This document shows positions 19,688 through 26,127 of a DNA stretch of 44,379 bases, piece after piece. The position numbers were made by a program, and so were the translations under genes. How positions within the stretch are numbered: the stretch's first letter is position 1; each line of letters begins with the position of its first letter. Origin of the DNA: an uncultured Pelagibacteraceae bacterium (GTDB lineage: Bacteria; Pseudomonadota; Alphaproteobacteria; Pelagibacterales; Pelagibacteraceae); assembly GCA_902579085.1 (NCBI GenBank), contig CACHFK010000004.1, positions 1 through 44,379 of the forward strand, given 5' to 3'. Below the pieces are notes generated by a model. The model saw only the letters and a list, made by a program, of their open reading frames with translations. It was not told where the DNA came from and searched no databases.

Positions 19688-20658
19688 GCCGATTTACAGT
19701 TTTCAAATCCTTCTTTTAAGTTCATACTTTCAAGATTTCGACCAATGAAAACTAAACGAGAACTTCGTCCTTTTCCTTCAGGCCATTTACCCATTGGCGA
19801 AGCATCCATTAACATATGTACACCTTGAAACACGTATCGATCACTTTGGTCTTTAAAATCAAGAATGCCTTTAGTTCTGAGTATATCTTGACCCTTGGTT
19901 TGCAATAGATTGCCAAACCATTCTTGAAACTTTTCCATATTCAAAGGGGTGTTAGAAACAAAAGATAAGCTAGTAACATCATCGTCATGTTCGTGATCAT
20001 GATCTGATGTAAGAAAATCAGGCTCAACATCTAAGACGCGTTTTAAACTAAATGCATCAAGATTAAGAATTTCTTTTAATGGAACACCACATTTAGTGGT
20101 ATTAATAATTTTAGCAAATGGATTAATCTTTTTAATTCTCTCTTTTACAACTTCTAATCCACTTTCATCAACAAGATCAATTTTATTAAGTAACACGACA
20201 TCTGCAAAAGCAATTTGTTCCTCAGCCTCGTGATGATCAGTTAATTGAGAGTTTAAATGAACAGCATCTGCAACAGTAACAATTGCATCTAATTTTGTAC
20301 GATCAGCAACATCCTGGTCGACAAAAAATGTTTGAGCAACTGGGGCTGGATCGGCTAATCCAGTAGTCTCTACTATTATTGCATCAAGTTTGTCTGCACG
20401 CTTCATTAATCCACTTAAAATACGAATTAGATCTCCCCTTACGGTGCAACAGATGCAACCATTGTTCATTTCAAACACTTCTTCATCAGCATCAACTACA
20501 AGATCGTTATCAATGCCCTGTTCTCCAAATTCATTAACTATTACAGCATATTTTTTTCCATGCTGTTCGGTTAATATTCTATTTAAAAGAGTTGTTTTTC
20601 CTGCACCTAAAAAACCTGTTAAAACTGTAACAGGAACTTGTTTGTTTGCTTCTTCCAT
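19684..20658 (-). CDS. COG0523 (CobW/ZNG-type) metallochaperone GTPase
   Basis: COG0523 proteins are G3E GTPases that deliver metal ions; a subgroup is induced by zinc starvation. The 324-residue product has Walker A GFLGAGKT (15-22), the metal-binding CxCC motif NGCICCTVRGDL (Cys68, Cys70, Cys71), the ETTGLADPAP switch near 112, LLNKIDLVD as the G4 motif, and a His/Asp stretch DHDHEHDDD near 218-226 before the C-terminal CobW_C domain. No cobalamin gene is nearby, while znuA is 8 bp upstream and a Zur-type operator heads the group, so a zinc chaperone role is favoured. Confidence 0.9.
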   Translation of the reverse strand: MEEANKQVPVTVLTGFLGAGKTTLLNRILTEQHGKKYAVIVNEFGEQGIDNDLVVDADEEVFEMNNGCICCTVRGDLIRILSGLMKRADKLDAIIVETTGLADPAPVAQTFFVDQDVADRTKLDAIVTVADAVHLNSQLTDHHEAEEQIAFADVVLLNKIDLVDESGLEVVKERIKKINPFAKIINTTKCGVPLKEILNLDAFSLKRVLDVEPDFLTSDHDHEHDDDVTSLSFVSNTPLNMEKFQEWFGNLLQTKGQDILRTKGILDFKDQSDRYVFQGVHMLMDASPMGKWPEGKGRSSRLVFIGRNLESMNLKEGFENCKSA

Positions 20659-20666
20659 TAATTAAT

Positions 20667-21755
20667 TTAACATCCTTTAAAAGATTTTGACATATTTTTA
20701 ATTAAATCAAAATACAAGTCTTTTCCTGGTGTTAAAGTTGCACCTAACGGATCTACAATTCCTGTCTTAATATTCATATCCTTTGCAACAGCTTGAATAA
20801 TATCAGGGTTAAATTGAGGCTCAGAAAATACACAAGCAACTTTCTCATGCTCAATTACTTCTCTGATCTCTGAAAGTTGTTCCGCGCCGGGTAATACATC
20901 TGTGTTTACTGTAAATGCTCCTAATATATTTACACTAAATCTTTTCTCAAAGTATTGGTAAGCATCATGAAAAACAATCGAGGCGGTACTCTCATTTAGT
21001 TCTGTAGTTACATCATTTGTAAGTTTATCAATTTCCTTATAAGCCTTGCCTAAATTAGCTCTATAAGTAGTTTCATTTGTTGGATCATTTTCAATTAAGT
21101 GTTTAGACATTTCAAATAAAATCACTTTTGCGTTAATTGGATCTAACCAAATGTGTGGATCAAATTCACCGTGGTGATGCCCTTCATGTCCATCATGGTC
21201 ATCGTGATCGTCATGACCATCTTCTTTCTTTGCATGGTCATCATGGTCGTGGTCATCATGATCATCTTTTTTTTTGTGTCCATGATCGTCATGATCGTCC
21301 TCTTTATGACCATCTTCTTTTTTTGCATGGTCATCATGGTCATCTTTTTTTTTGTGTCCATGATCATCATGATCGTCATGGTCATCAAAAATATTTCTCT
21401 CTCTGAATTTTAACTTAACTAAACCTTTAACTTCTAATAACTCAATCTTTTCTGCTTTAGCTGCAATTGAATCTAATGGTTTTTCTAAAAAATTTTCTAA
21501 ATCCTCACCTACCCAAAAAACAATGTCAGCGTCTTGTAACATTTTTGCATGCGAAGGCTTCATGGCAAACCCATGTGGTGATGCGTATCCATCAACTATT
21601 AAATCAGGTTTGGCTACTCCATCCATTAGATAACTTGCTAATGAATGTATTGGTTTAATTGATGCAACAACCTTAATTTCAGCATTTGCTGATGTAAATA
21701 AGGTTAAAAATGATAGTATTGTTATGATTATTGAAGATTTTTTTATATTTTTCAT
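20667..21755 (-). CDS. znuA: zinc ABC transporter substrate-binding protein with a long His/Asp loop
   Basis: ZnuA captures zinc in the periplasm for ZnuBC. The 362-residue protein has a signal peptide (about residues 1-25, ending TSANA), zinc-ligand sites PIHSL (His37), SPHGF (His61) and DPHIWLDP (His201), and the FSEPQFNPDI segment near the end that supplies the acidic ligand region. Between residues 124 and 196 lies a loop with about 21 His, many in DDH units, longer than in most ZnuA proteins; it holds an internal duplication. Cluster A-I fold and neighbours znuC, znuB and zur make zinc, not manganese, the likely substrate. It is divergent from znuC across 73 bp. Confidence 0.95.
   Translation of the reverse strand: MKNIKKSSIIITILSFLTLFTSANAEIKVVASIKPIHSLASYLMDGVAKPDLIVDGYASPHGFAMKPSHAKMLQDADIVFWVGEDLENFLEKPLDSIAAKAEKIELLEVKGLVKLKFRERNIFDDHDDHDDHGHKKKDDHDDHAKKEDGHKEDDHDDHGHKKKDDHDDHDHDDHAKKEDGHDDHDDHDGHEGHHHGEFDPHIWLDPINAKVILFEMSKHLIENDPTNETTYRANLGKAYKEIDKLTNDVTTELNESTASIVFHDAYQYFEKRFSVNILGAFTVNTDVLPGAEQLSEIREVIEHEKVACVFSEPQFNPDIIQAVAKDMNIKTGIVDPLGATLTPGKDLYFDLIKNMSKSFKGC
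21168..21386 (-). repeat. imperfect tandem repeat encoding the His/Asp loop of ZnuA
   Basis: This low-complexity stretch encodes ZnuA residues 124-196. It contains two related copies of a unit of about 24 codons (residues 127-150 and 153-181): each has DDHDDHGHKKKDDHDDH and ends in AKKEDGH, with five extra residues inserted in the second copy. Smaller DDH (9-bp) repeats flank them. The pattern is typical of slippage and unequal recombination in a metal-buffering loop, and it creates spurious open frames on the other strand. Confidence 0.9.
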
Positions 21756-21776
21756 AGTAATTGGTTTTTGTTAATT

Positions 21777-21807
21777 GTTATAATATAACGCTGTGTAATA
21801 ATATAAC
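21777..21807. promoter_or_regulatory. pair of Zur-type operators between znuA and znuC
   Basis: GTTATAATATAAC at 21777-21789 is a perfect 6+1+6 inverted repeat and equals the core of the enterobacterial Zur box (GTTATANTATAAC). A second copy with one mismatch, GTAATAATATAAC, lies at 21795-21807, with centres 18 bp apart. Box 1 ends 21 bases before the znuA start at 21755 and box 2 ends 21 bases before the znuC start at 21829, so each faces one gene. A Fur-family regulator (zur) is the third gene of the plus-strand group. Zinc-dependent repression of both divergent operons is the direct reading. Confidence 0.8.
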
Positions 21808-21828
21808 ATAATTAAGTCAAGTGAATAA

Positions 21829-22575
21829 ATGAGCTTAGAAAATAATATTTTAGTAAAGTTGAATAACGTTGGTTTTCAACAAAATACAAAGTGGCTTGTA
21901 AAAGGTGTTTCTCTGCAAGTTGAAAAAGGTAAAATTGTAACCTTAATTGGACCTAACGGATCGGGCAAAAGCACAACTGCTAAAATTGCTTTAGGTTTAT
22001 TTAAAAATATTGAAGGAGAAGTTGAAAAATACACAAATAAAATTGGATATGTTCCTCAAAAAATATCTATAGATTGGACGCTTCCTCTGAGAGTTAAAGA
22101 TTTTATGCTTTTAACTGAAAATCTTAGAGATGATACAGTAGATGAAGCTCTTTCAATGACTGGAGTAAGTCATCTTAAAGATAAAAACTTAGGAAATTTA
22201 TCAGGTGGGGAATTTCAAAGAGTACTACTTGCCAGAGCTATTTCAAAAAAACCAGAATTATTAGTGCTTGATGAGCCTGTTCAGGGTGTAGACTTTACAG
22301 GAGAAATAGCTTTGTATGAATTAATTAAAAAAATTTCTGAAAAATTAAATTGTGGAATTTTGTTAATTTCACATGATTTACACACTGTCATGAGTGCAAC
22401 AGATCACGTTGTTTGTTTAAATGGTCATGTCTGTTGTTCAGGCACTCCAATAGCTGTTGCAAAAAATAATGAATACAAAGCATTATTTGGTGAACATGCT
22501 GCTCAAACTCTATCAATTTATGAACACAAACACGATCATGTTCACTCTAGTGACGGAGAAATTAAAAAAAATTAA
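21829..22575 (+). CDS. znuC: zinc ABC transporter ATP-binding protein
   Basis: ZnuC powers zinc import through ZnuB. The 248-residue protein has Walker A GPNGSGKST near residue 45, Q-loop GYVPQKISID, signature LSGGEFQRVLLARA near 125, Walker B LLVLDEPVQGVD and the switch His in LLISHDLH. The C-terminal tail contains YEHKHDHVHSSDG, a His-rich end common in ZnuC. The stop at 22573-22575 is followed immediately by the znuB ATG. Confidence 0.95.
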   Translation: MSLENNILVKLNNVGFQQNTKWLVKGVSLQVEKGKIVTLIGPNGSGKSTTAKIALGLFKNIEGEVEKYTNKIGYVPQKISIDWTLPLRVKDFMLLTENLRDDTVDEALSMTGVSHLKDKNLGNLSGGEFQRVLLARAISKKPELLVLDEPVQGVDFTGEIALYELIKKISEKLNCGILLISHDLHTVMSATDHVVCLNGHVCCSGTPIAVAKNNEYKALFGEHAAQTLSIYEHKHDHVHSSDGEIKKN

Positions 22576-23379
22576 ATGTTTGATGATTTTTTTATAAGAG
22601 CTCTAGTTGCAGGTATAGGTATTGCATTTGTTACAGGTCCACTTGGCTGTTTTGTTGTTTGGAGAAGATTATCTTATTTTGGAGATACACTTGCTCACTC
22701 TGCTTTACTTGGTGTAACAATTGCTTATTCATTAGAGTTTAATATAGCAGTTTCAATATTTTTAATTTCTTCAATCATTGCCTTAATATTAATACAACTA
22801 CAAAAAAAAACTAATCTACCGAGTGATGCCCTGCTTGGACTTTTAGCCCACTCATCATTAGCTGTTGGTTTGGTGGTAATAGGCTTTTTAACATTTATTA
22901 GATTTGACATTATGGGATTACTGTTTGGAGATATATTAGCTGTTAATAAAAAAGATTTAATTACTATATGGGTTGGTGGGGCCTTAATTTTATTAGTTTT
23001 AAGATTAATTTGGAAACCGTTGTTTGCTTCTACTGTAAACTATGAATTGGCACAAGCAGAAGGTCTTTATCCTGATAGAGCTAAAGCGATCTTTACAATT
23101 TTATTAGCAGCCATAATAGCTATTTCAATTAAATTAGTTGGGGTGTTGTTAATCACAGGAATGTTAATTATACCTACAGCTATGGCAAGAAATCTATCAG
23201 ATAATCCGCAAAAGATGGTTGTATTTTCTGTAATTGGAGGATTGTTATCAGTTTTTATTGGATTATTTTCTTCATTAGAATTTAATACTCCATCCGGTCC
23301 TTCGATAATTGCTGCAGCCCTAATACTATTTATATTATCATTGCTTAAAATTAAACAAACGATTCAATTGAAAAATTAA
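22576..23379 (+). CDS. znuB: zinc ABC transporter permease
   Basis: ZnuB is the membrane channel of the zinc importer. The 267-residue protein starts FDDFFIRALVAGIGIAFVTGP as in the family and has about eight TM helices, the RRLSYFGDTLAHSALLGV segment near residues 30-47 (conserved ABC-3 loop), and GVLLITGMLIIPTAMAR near 190. It abuts znuC with no gap and is followed 24 bp later by zur, so znuC-znuB-zur form one unit. Confidence 0.95.
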   Translation: MFDDFFIRALVAGIGIAFVTGPLGCFVVWRRLSYFGDTLAHSALLGVTIAYSLEFNIAVSIFLISSIIALILIQLQKKTNLPSDALLGLLAHSSLAVGLVVIGFLTFIRFDIMGLLFGDILAVNKKDLITIWVGGALILLVLRLIWKPLFASTVNYELAQAEGLYPDRAKAIFTILLAAIIAISIKLVGVLLITGMLIIPTAMARNLSDNPQKMVVFSVIGGLLSVFIGLFSSLEFNTPSGPSIIAAALILFILSLLKIKQTIQLKN

Positions 23380-23403
23380 AGGAGTATAGTAAAAATTAAT
23401 CTA

Positions 23404-23799
23404 ATGCAAAAACAAGAAAATTTATCTAAAAATCAAAAAATTATTTTGGACTTAATAGAAAAATCATCTGGTCCATTAAAAGCATATTCAATTTTATTTA
23501 ATGTTAAAAAGCAAGGTATTAAAGCTCCTTTACAAGTTTACAGAGCTTTAGACAAACTGATAGAGATTGGTAAAATTCACAAAATTGAGAGTAGAAATGC
23601 ATTTGTTGCTTGCAAAAATTCAAATTGTCAAGTTTCTAAGGCTACAGCTTTTTCAATTTGTGAAAGCTGCGAAGATGTAACAGAAGTAAGCAACTTAAAG
23701 CTTTCCAAGTACCTTAGCAATTTTGCAGACAAATCAGGAATGAAATACAATAAATACAATTTAGAGTTTTTTGGTTTGTGTAAAAACTGTAAAAAATAG
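23404..23799 (+). CDS. zur: Fur-family zinc uptake regulator
   Basis: Zur represses zinc uptake genes when zinc is bound. The 131-residue protein has the winged-helix block LQVYRALDKLIEIGKIHKI (residues 43-61) and paired cysteines for a structural zinc: Cys86/Cys89 in CESC and Cys126/Cys129 in CKNC, with extra Cys70 and Cys75. The usual His cluster before the first pair is absent (KATAFSIC). Context with znuCB and the Zur-type operators supports Zur over Fur or PerR. The ATG at 23404 lies 19 bases after an AAAGGAG sequence, farther than normal, so the exact start or initiation mode is uncertain. Confidence 0.88.
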   Translation: MQKQENLSKNQKIILDLIEKSSGPLKAYSILFNVKKQGIKAPLQVYRALDKLIEIGKIHKIESRNAFVACKNSNCQVSKATAFSICESCEDVTEVSNLKLSKYLSNFADKSGMKYNKYNLEFFGLCKNCKK

Positions 23800-23863
23800 T
23801 TTATTTTTTAACAATATTTAAGAGTTTTAATAAATCTTTAACAAAACTGAAATAAACATGAAT

Positions 23864-23869
23864 GAGGAG
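23864..23869 (+). promoter_or_regulatory. ribosome-binding site that sets the start of the small membrane protein gene
   Basis: GAGGAG at 23864-23869 stands 6 bases before the ATG at 23876. An upstream in-frame ATG at 23858 has no such site and would place this sequence inside the coding region, so the ATG at 23876 is the better start. Confidence 0.7.
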
Positions 23870-23875
23870 AAATTT

Positions 23876-24097
23876 ATGTTTATAAAAAAATATCTAAAAT
23901 GGATAAGTACTTTTTTAGTACTTACTGGAATTTTACTAACAAATCTAAATATATATCCTATTAATATATACTTTCATGGATTAGGAGTTGTTGGATGGAC
24001 TATTGCAGGATTTGTGAGCAAAGATAAAGCAATCTTAACTAACTTTGGGTTACAAATTCCATTGTTTGTAATTGGTATTTATAAAGTTATTTTTTAA
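23876..24097 (+). CDS. small membrane protein upstream of arsC, function unknown
   Basis: The 73-residue product (MFIKKYLKW start) has three hydrophobic stretches, about residues 8-24, 30-45 and 54-72, connected by short loops with a GFVSKDKA segment; it is likely a three-pass inner-membrane protein. I do not recognise a characterised family. Its stop is followed at once by the arsC ATG (zero gap), so it is probably co-expressed with arsC and the aquaporin gene. The start was chosen by the GAGGAG site at 23864. Confidence 0.7.
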   Translation: MFIKKYLKWISTFLVLTGILLTNLNIYPINIYFHGLGVVGWTIAGFVSKDKAILTNFGLQIPLFVIGIYKVIF

Positions 24098-24529
24098 ATG
24101 AAGAATATATTGTTCGTATGCACAGGTAATTCAGCAAGAAGTATTATTGCTGAAAGTATAATAAATAATGAGTATGACGATATGTATAAGGGTTTTAGTG
24201 CCGGAAGTAATCCAACAGGAAAAGTAAATGAAGATGTGAAGAATTATTTATTATCAAAACATTATGATCTTTCAAATTATAGATCTAAAAATTTTAATGA
24301 GTTTATTAATGGTCAAATTAAAATGGATTATGTTATTACAGTTTGTAATAATGCCAATAACGAAGTCTGCCCTATTTGGCCAAATAAAGATCAGATAATT
24401 CATTGGGATATACAAGATCCTGTTCAATTACTTAATGAAACAAATGACTTGAATAAAAAAGATGAAATAATAGAAAAAGTTTACAATAATATTCATAACA
24501 AAATAAAGGGACTAATAAATGAAAAATAA
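24098..24529 (+). CDS. arsC: arsenate reductase, thioredoxin-coupled low-molecular-weight phosphatase type
   Basis: ArsC reduces arsenate to arsenite through a cysteine relay. The 143-residue protein has the CX5R loop VCTGNSARS (Cys8 to Arg14) near the start and two further cysteines, Cys83 and Cys91 in TVCNNANNEVCPIWP, the spacing seen in the thioredoxin-type relay; HWDIQDP near 102-108 carries the general-acid Asp. A plain tyrosine phosphatase is the alternative, but the second and third cysteines and the aquaporin partner favour ArsC. It overlaps the aquaporin gene by 11 bp. Confidence 0.9.
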   Translation: MKNILFVCTGNSARSIIAESIINNEYDDMYKGFSAGSNPTGKVNEDVKNYLLSKHYDLSNYRSKNFNEFINGQIKMDYVITVCNNANNEVCPIWPNKDQIIHWDIQDPVQLLNETNDLNKKDEIIEKVYNNIHNKIKGLINEK

Positions 24530-25178
24530 AAGTCGTTATTTTGTTGCTGAACTATTAGGCAGTTGTTTTTTAGTAATGATTATTGTTGGCTCAGGTTTAA
24601 TGGCTGAAAACCTAACTAATGACGTTGCTGTGATGTTAATTGCAAACACAATAGCAACAGGTGCAGGTTTATTTGTCCTTATTACAGTATTTGCTGATGT
24701 ATCAGGAGCTCACTTTAATCCATTTGTAAGTATCGCAATGACAATAACAGGTAAATTAAAAAAGAAACTATTACCCTTTTATATTATTGCTCAATTGGTT
24801 GGTTGCTTGATTGGTGTTGGTTTAGCTAATTTCTTTTTTGAACATGAAATTTATGAATTGTCTACTAAATCAAGAGATGGAATTTACATATTCACATCTG
24901 AGGTAATAGCAACATTAGGGCTTATAATAATAATTTTTGGCTCTATGAAGTCAGGAAAAATTGCCGTTGCAGCTAGTGTTGGCCTTTATATTACTGCTGG
25001 TTATTGGTTTACTTCTTCAACTTCTTTTGCAAATCCAGCTGTCGCAATTGCTAGAACATTTACAGAGTCTTTTACTGGTATTAGTTATTTAAACACTCCT
25101 TATTATATTTTAGCTGAGCTTGTAGGAATGTTAATCGCTATATTTATAGTTAAAAAGTTATTTTTAGATAAAAATTGA
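24519..25178 (+). CDS. MIP-family aquaporin / aquaglyceroporin, probable arsenite channel
   Basis: The 219-residue protein has six TM segments and two half-helix NPA boxes. The first is variant: SGAHFNPFVS (Asn-Pro-Phe). The second, SFANPAVAIAR, is standard and has the Arg of the selectivity filter five residues after NPA. Its ATG lies inside the arsC 3' end (11-bp overlap). In Sinorhizobium meliloti an aquaglyceroporin (AqpS) next to arsC releases arsenite down its gradient in place of an ArsB pump; the same job is likely here. No ArsB, Acr3 or ArsR is in the window. Confidence 0.85.
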   Translation: MKNKSRYFVAELLGSCFLVMIIVGSGLMAENLTNDVAVMLIANTIATGAGLFVLITVFADVSGAHFNPFVSIAMTITGKLKKKLLPFYIIAQLVGCLIGVGLANFFFEHEIYELSTKSRDGIYIFTSEVIATLGLIIIIFGSMKSGKIAVAASVGLYITAGYWFTSSTSFANPAVAIARTFTESFTGISYLNTPYYILAELVGMLIAIFIVKKLFLDKN

Positions 25179-25666
25179 AAAATATAAAACTTACAAATAA
25201 TATTGACCTAATTAATAAAAGTTTCAAAAAGAATCAATTTTATCATTATTTAAAAACATCAAATCTTTCAGTAATTATACCCCAACTTAAAAATAAATAT
25301 GTAGTTGTTTCTCAAAAAAAAGTTCCTATCAATAAAATTAATTATGAATTCCCTTCTGGCATAGTAGAAAAAAAAGAAACAACTTTGCAATCAGCTCATA
25401 AAGAGTTAACTGAAGAAACTGGATATAAATCAAGATCAAAATTGATTAAAATTATAACTTTTTATAGTGAGCCTGGCCGATTAACTACTAAAATTACTGG
25501 TTATTATACAAAAGACTTGATTAAAATTTCAAAACCAGAAAAAGGTATAAGAATTCATCTGTTTAGTAAAAGTGATATATTTAAATTAATATTAAAACAA
25601 AAATTCAATAATAGTTCTCATATAGCAATGTTTTTATATTTAATAAAAAATATTAAAAATTTATAA
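25175..25666 (+). CDS. Nudix hydrolase
   Basis: Nudix enzymes cleave nucleoside diphosphates linked to another group. The 163-residue protein has the Nudix box at GIVEKKETTLQSAHKELTEETGY (starting near residue 62): G-x5-E-x7-K-E-L-x-E-E-x-G-Y, with Lys in place of the usual Arg. The flanking layout (SVIIPQLKNKYVVVSQKK, TFYSEPGRLTTKITGYY) resembles ADP-ribose pyrophosphatase-like members, but the substrate is open. It starts with TTG at 25175 overlapping the aquaporin stop (TTGA), so translation is probably coupled to the preceding gene. Confidence 0.85.
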   Translation: MKNIKLTNNIDLINKSFKKNQFYHYLKTSNLSVIIPQLKNKYVVVSQKKVPINKINYEFPSGIVEKKETTLQSAHKELTEETGYKSRSKLIKIITFYSEPGRLTTKITGYYTKDLIKISKPEKGIRIHLFSKSDIFKLILKQKFNNSSHIAMFLYLIKNIKNL

Positions 25667-25733
25667 ACTACAGGTTGTATCAAATTAACTTTTAGATTTA
25701 TGAATTATATGATTTAATTATTCATTAAATAAT

Positions 25734-25739
25734 TTGGAG
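25734..25739 (+). promoter_or_regulatory. ribosome-binding site of the lysine-rich small gene
   Basis: TTGGAG at 25734-25739 is 6 bases before the ATG at 25746. The TTG could itself be read as a start in the same frame, but its role as ribosome-binding site for the ATG is the simpler view. Confidence 0.65.
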
Positions 25740-25745
25740 TTAAAT

Positions 25746-25955
25746 ATGGGAAAAAAATTAAAAAGAAATGAAAAGAAAAAATCAAAAATCTTAAAAACAA
25801 TTGATAAATTGAAAAATAAAATTACGGCTAAAGAAAAAAAATTATCAAAAGTTAATATTAAAATTGCTGGTTTAGAAAAAAAGGTTGCAGAAAAAAAAGC
25901 AAAAAAGCTTGCTAAGAAAAATGCAGAGAAGTCTCCTGCATCTATAAATAATTAA
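25746..25955 (+). CDS. lysine-rich coiled-coil small protein, function unknown
   Basis: The 69-residue product is about 40% Lys, with an N-terminal GKKLKRNEKKKSK run, a heptad-like region around residues 17-47 (LKTIDKLKNK, LSKVNIKIAGLEKKVAEKK) and a KLAKKNAEKSPASINN tail. It has no TM or signal peptide. Such very basic alpha-helical proteins may bind nucleic acid or polyphosphate, but I recognise no family. It is preceded by a good ribosome-binding site, has its own 79-bp upstream gap and is followed by a strong hairpin, which suggests a separately and well expressed gene. Confidence 0.7.
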   Translation: MGKKLKRNEKKKSKILKTIDKLKNKITAKEKKLSKVNIKIAGLEKKVAEKKAKKLAKKNAEKSPASINN

Positions 25956-25970
25956 TATAAAGTAAATCGT

Positions 25971-26004
25971 CTTTCTCCCTTCTTATTTAAGAGAAGGGAG
26001 AAAG
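25971..26004. terminator. perfect 13-bp hairpin between convergent genes
   Basis: CTTTCTCCCTTCT at 25971-25983 pairs fully with AGAAGGGAGAAAG at 25992-26004 around an 8-base loop. It sits 16 bp after the lysine-rich gene and about 124 bp after the end of ppx on the other strand. The stem is GC-richer than the surroundings. No T tract follows on either strand, so it may be a transcript 3'-end stabiliser, a factor-dependent stop or part of a small RNA; terminator is the working call. The rest of the 172-bp gap is AT-rich, with a weaker TTTTGTAA-T9-TTACAAAA hairpin at 26053-26077. Confidence 0.6.
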
Positions 26005-26127
26005 TAGTTAATTAACAAAATTTAAACAGGGGATGAAATAATAAAAAATAAATTTTGTAATTTTTTTTTTTACAAAAAATATGTTACAAAAATATTTACT
26101 TATTGTTAAAGTTTAATTAACTTCAGT

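Noticed and set aside
21137-21413. Several open frames opposite and beside the znuA His loop
   Set aside because: They are products of the repeat (poly-Met/Ile/Thr or poly-His translations) and lack start signals.
26053-26077. TTTTGTAA-T9-TTACAAAA hairpin as a terminator of ppx
   Set aside because: Stem is almost pure A/T and the loop is a T homopolymer; such structures arise easily by chance at this composition.
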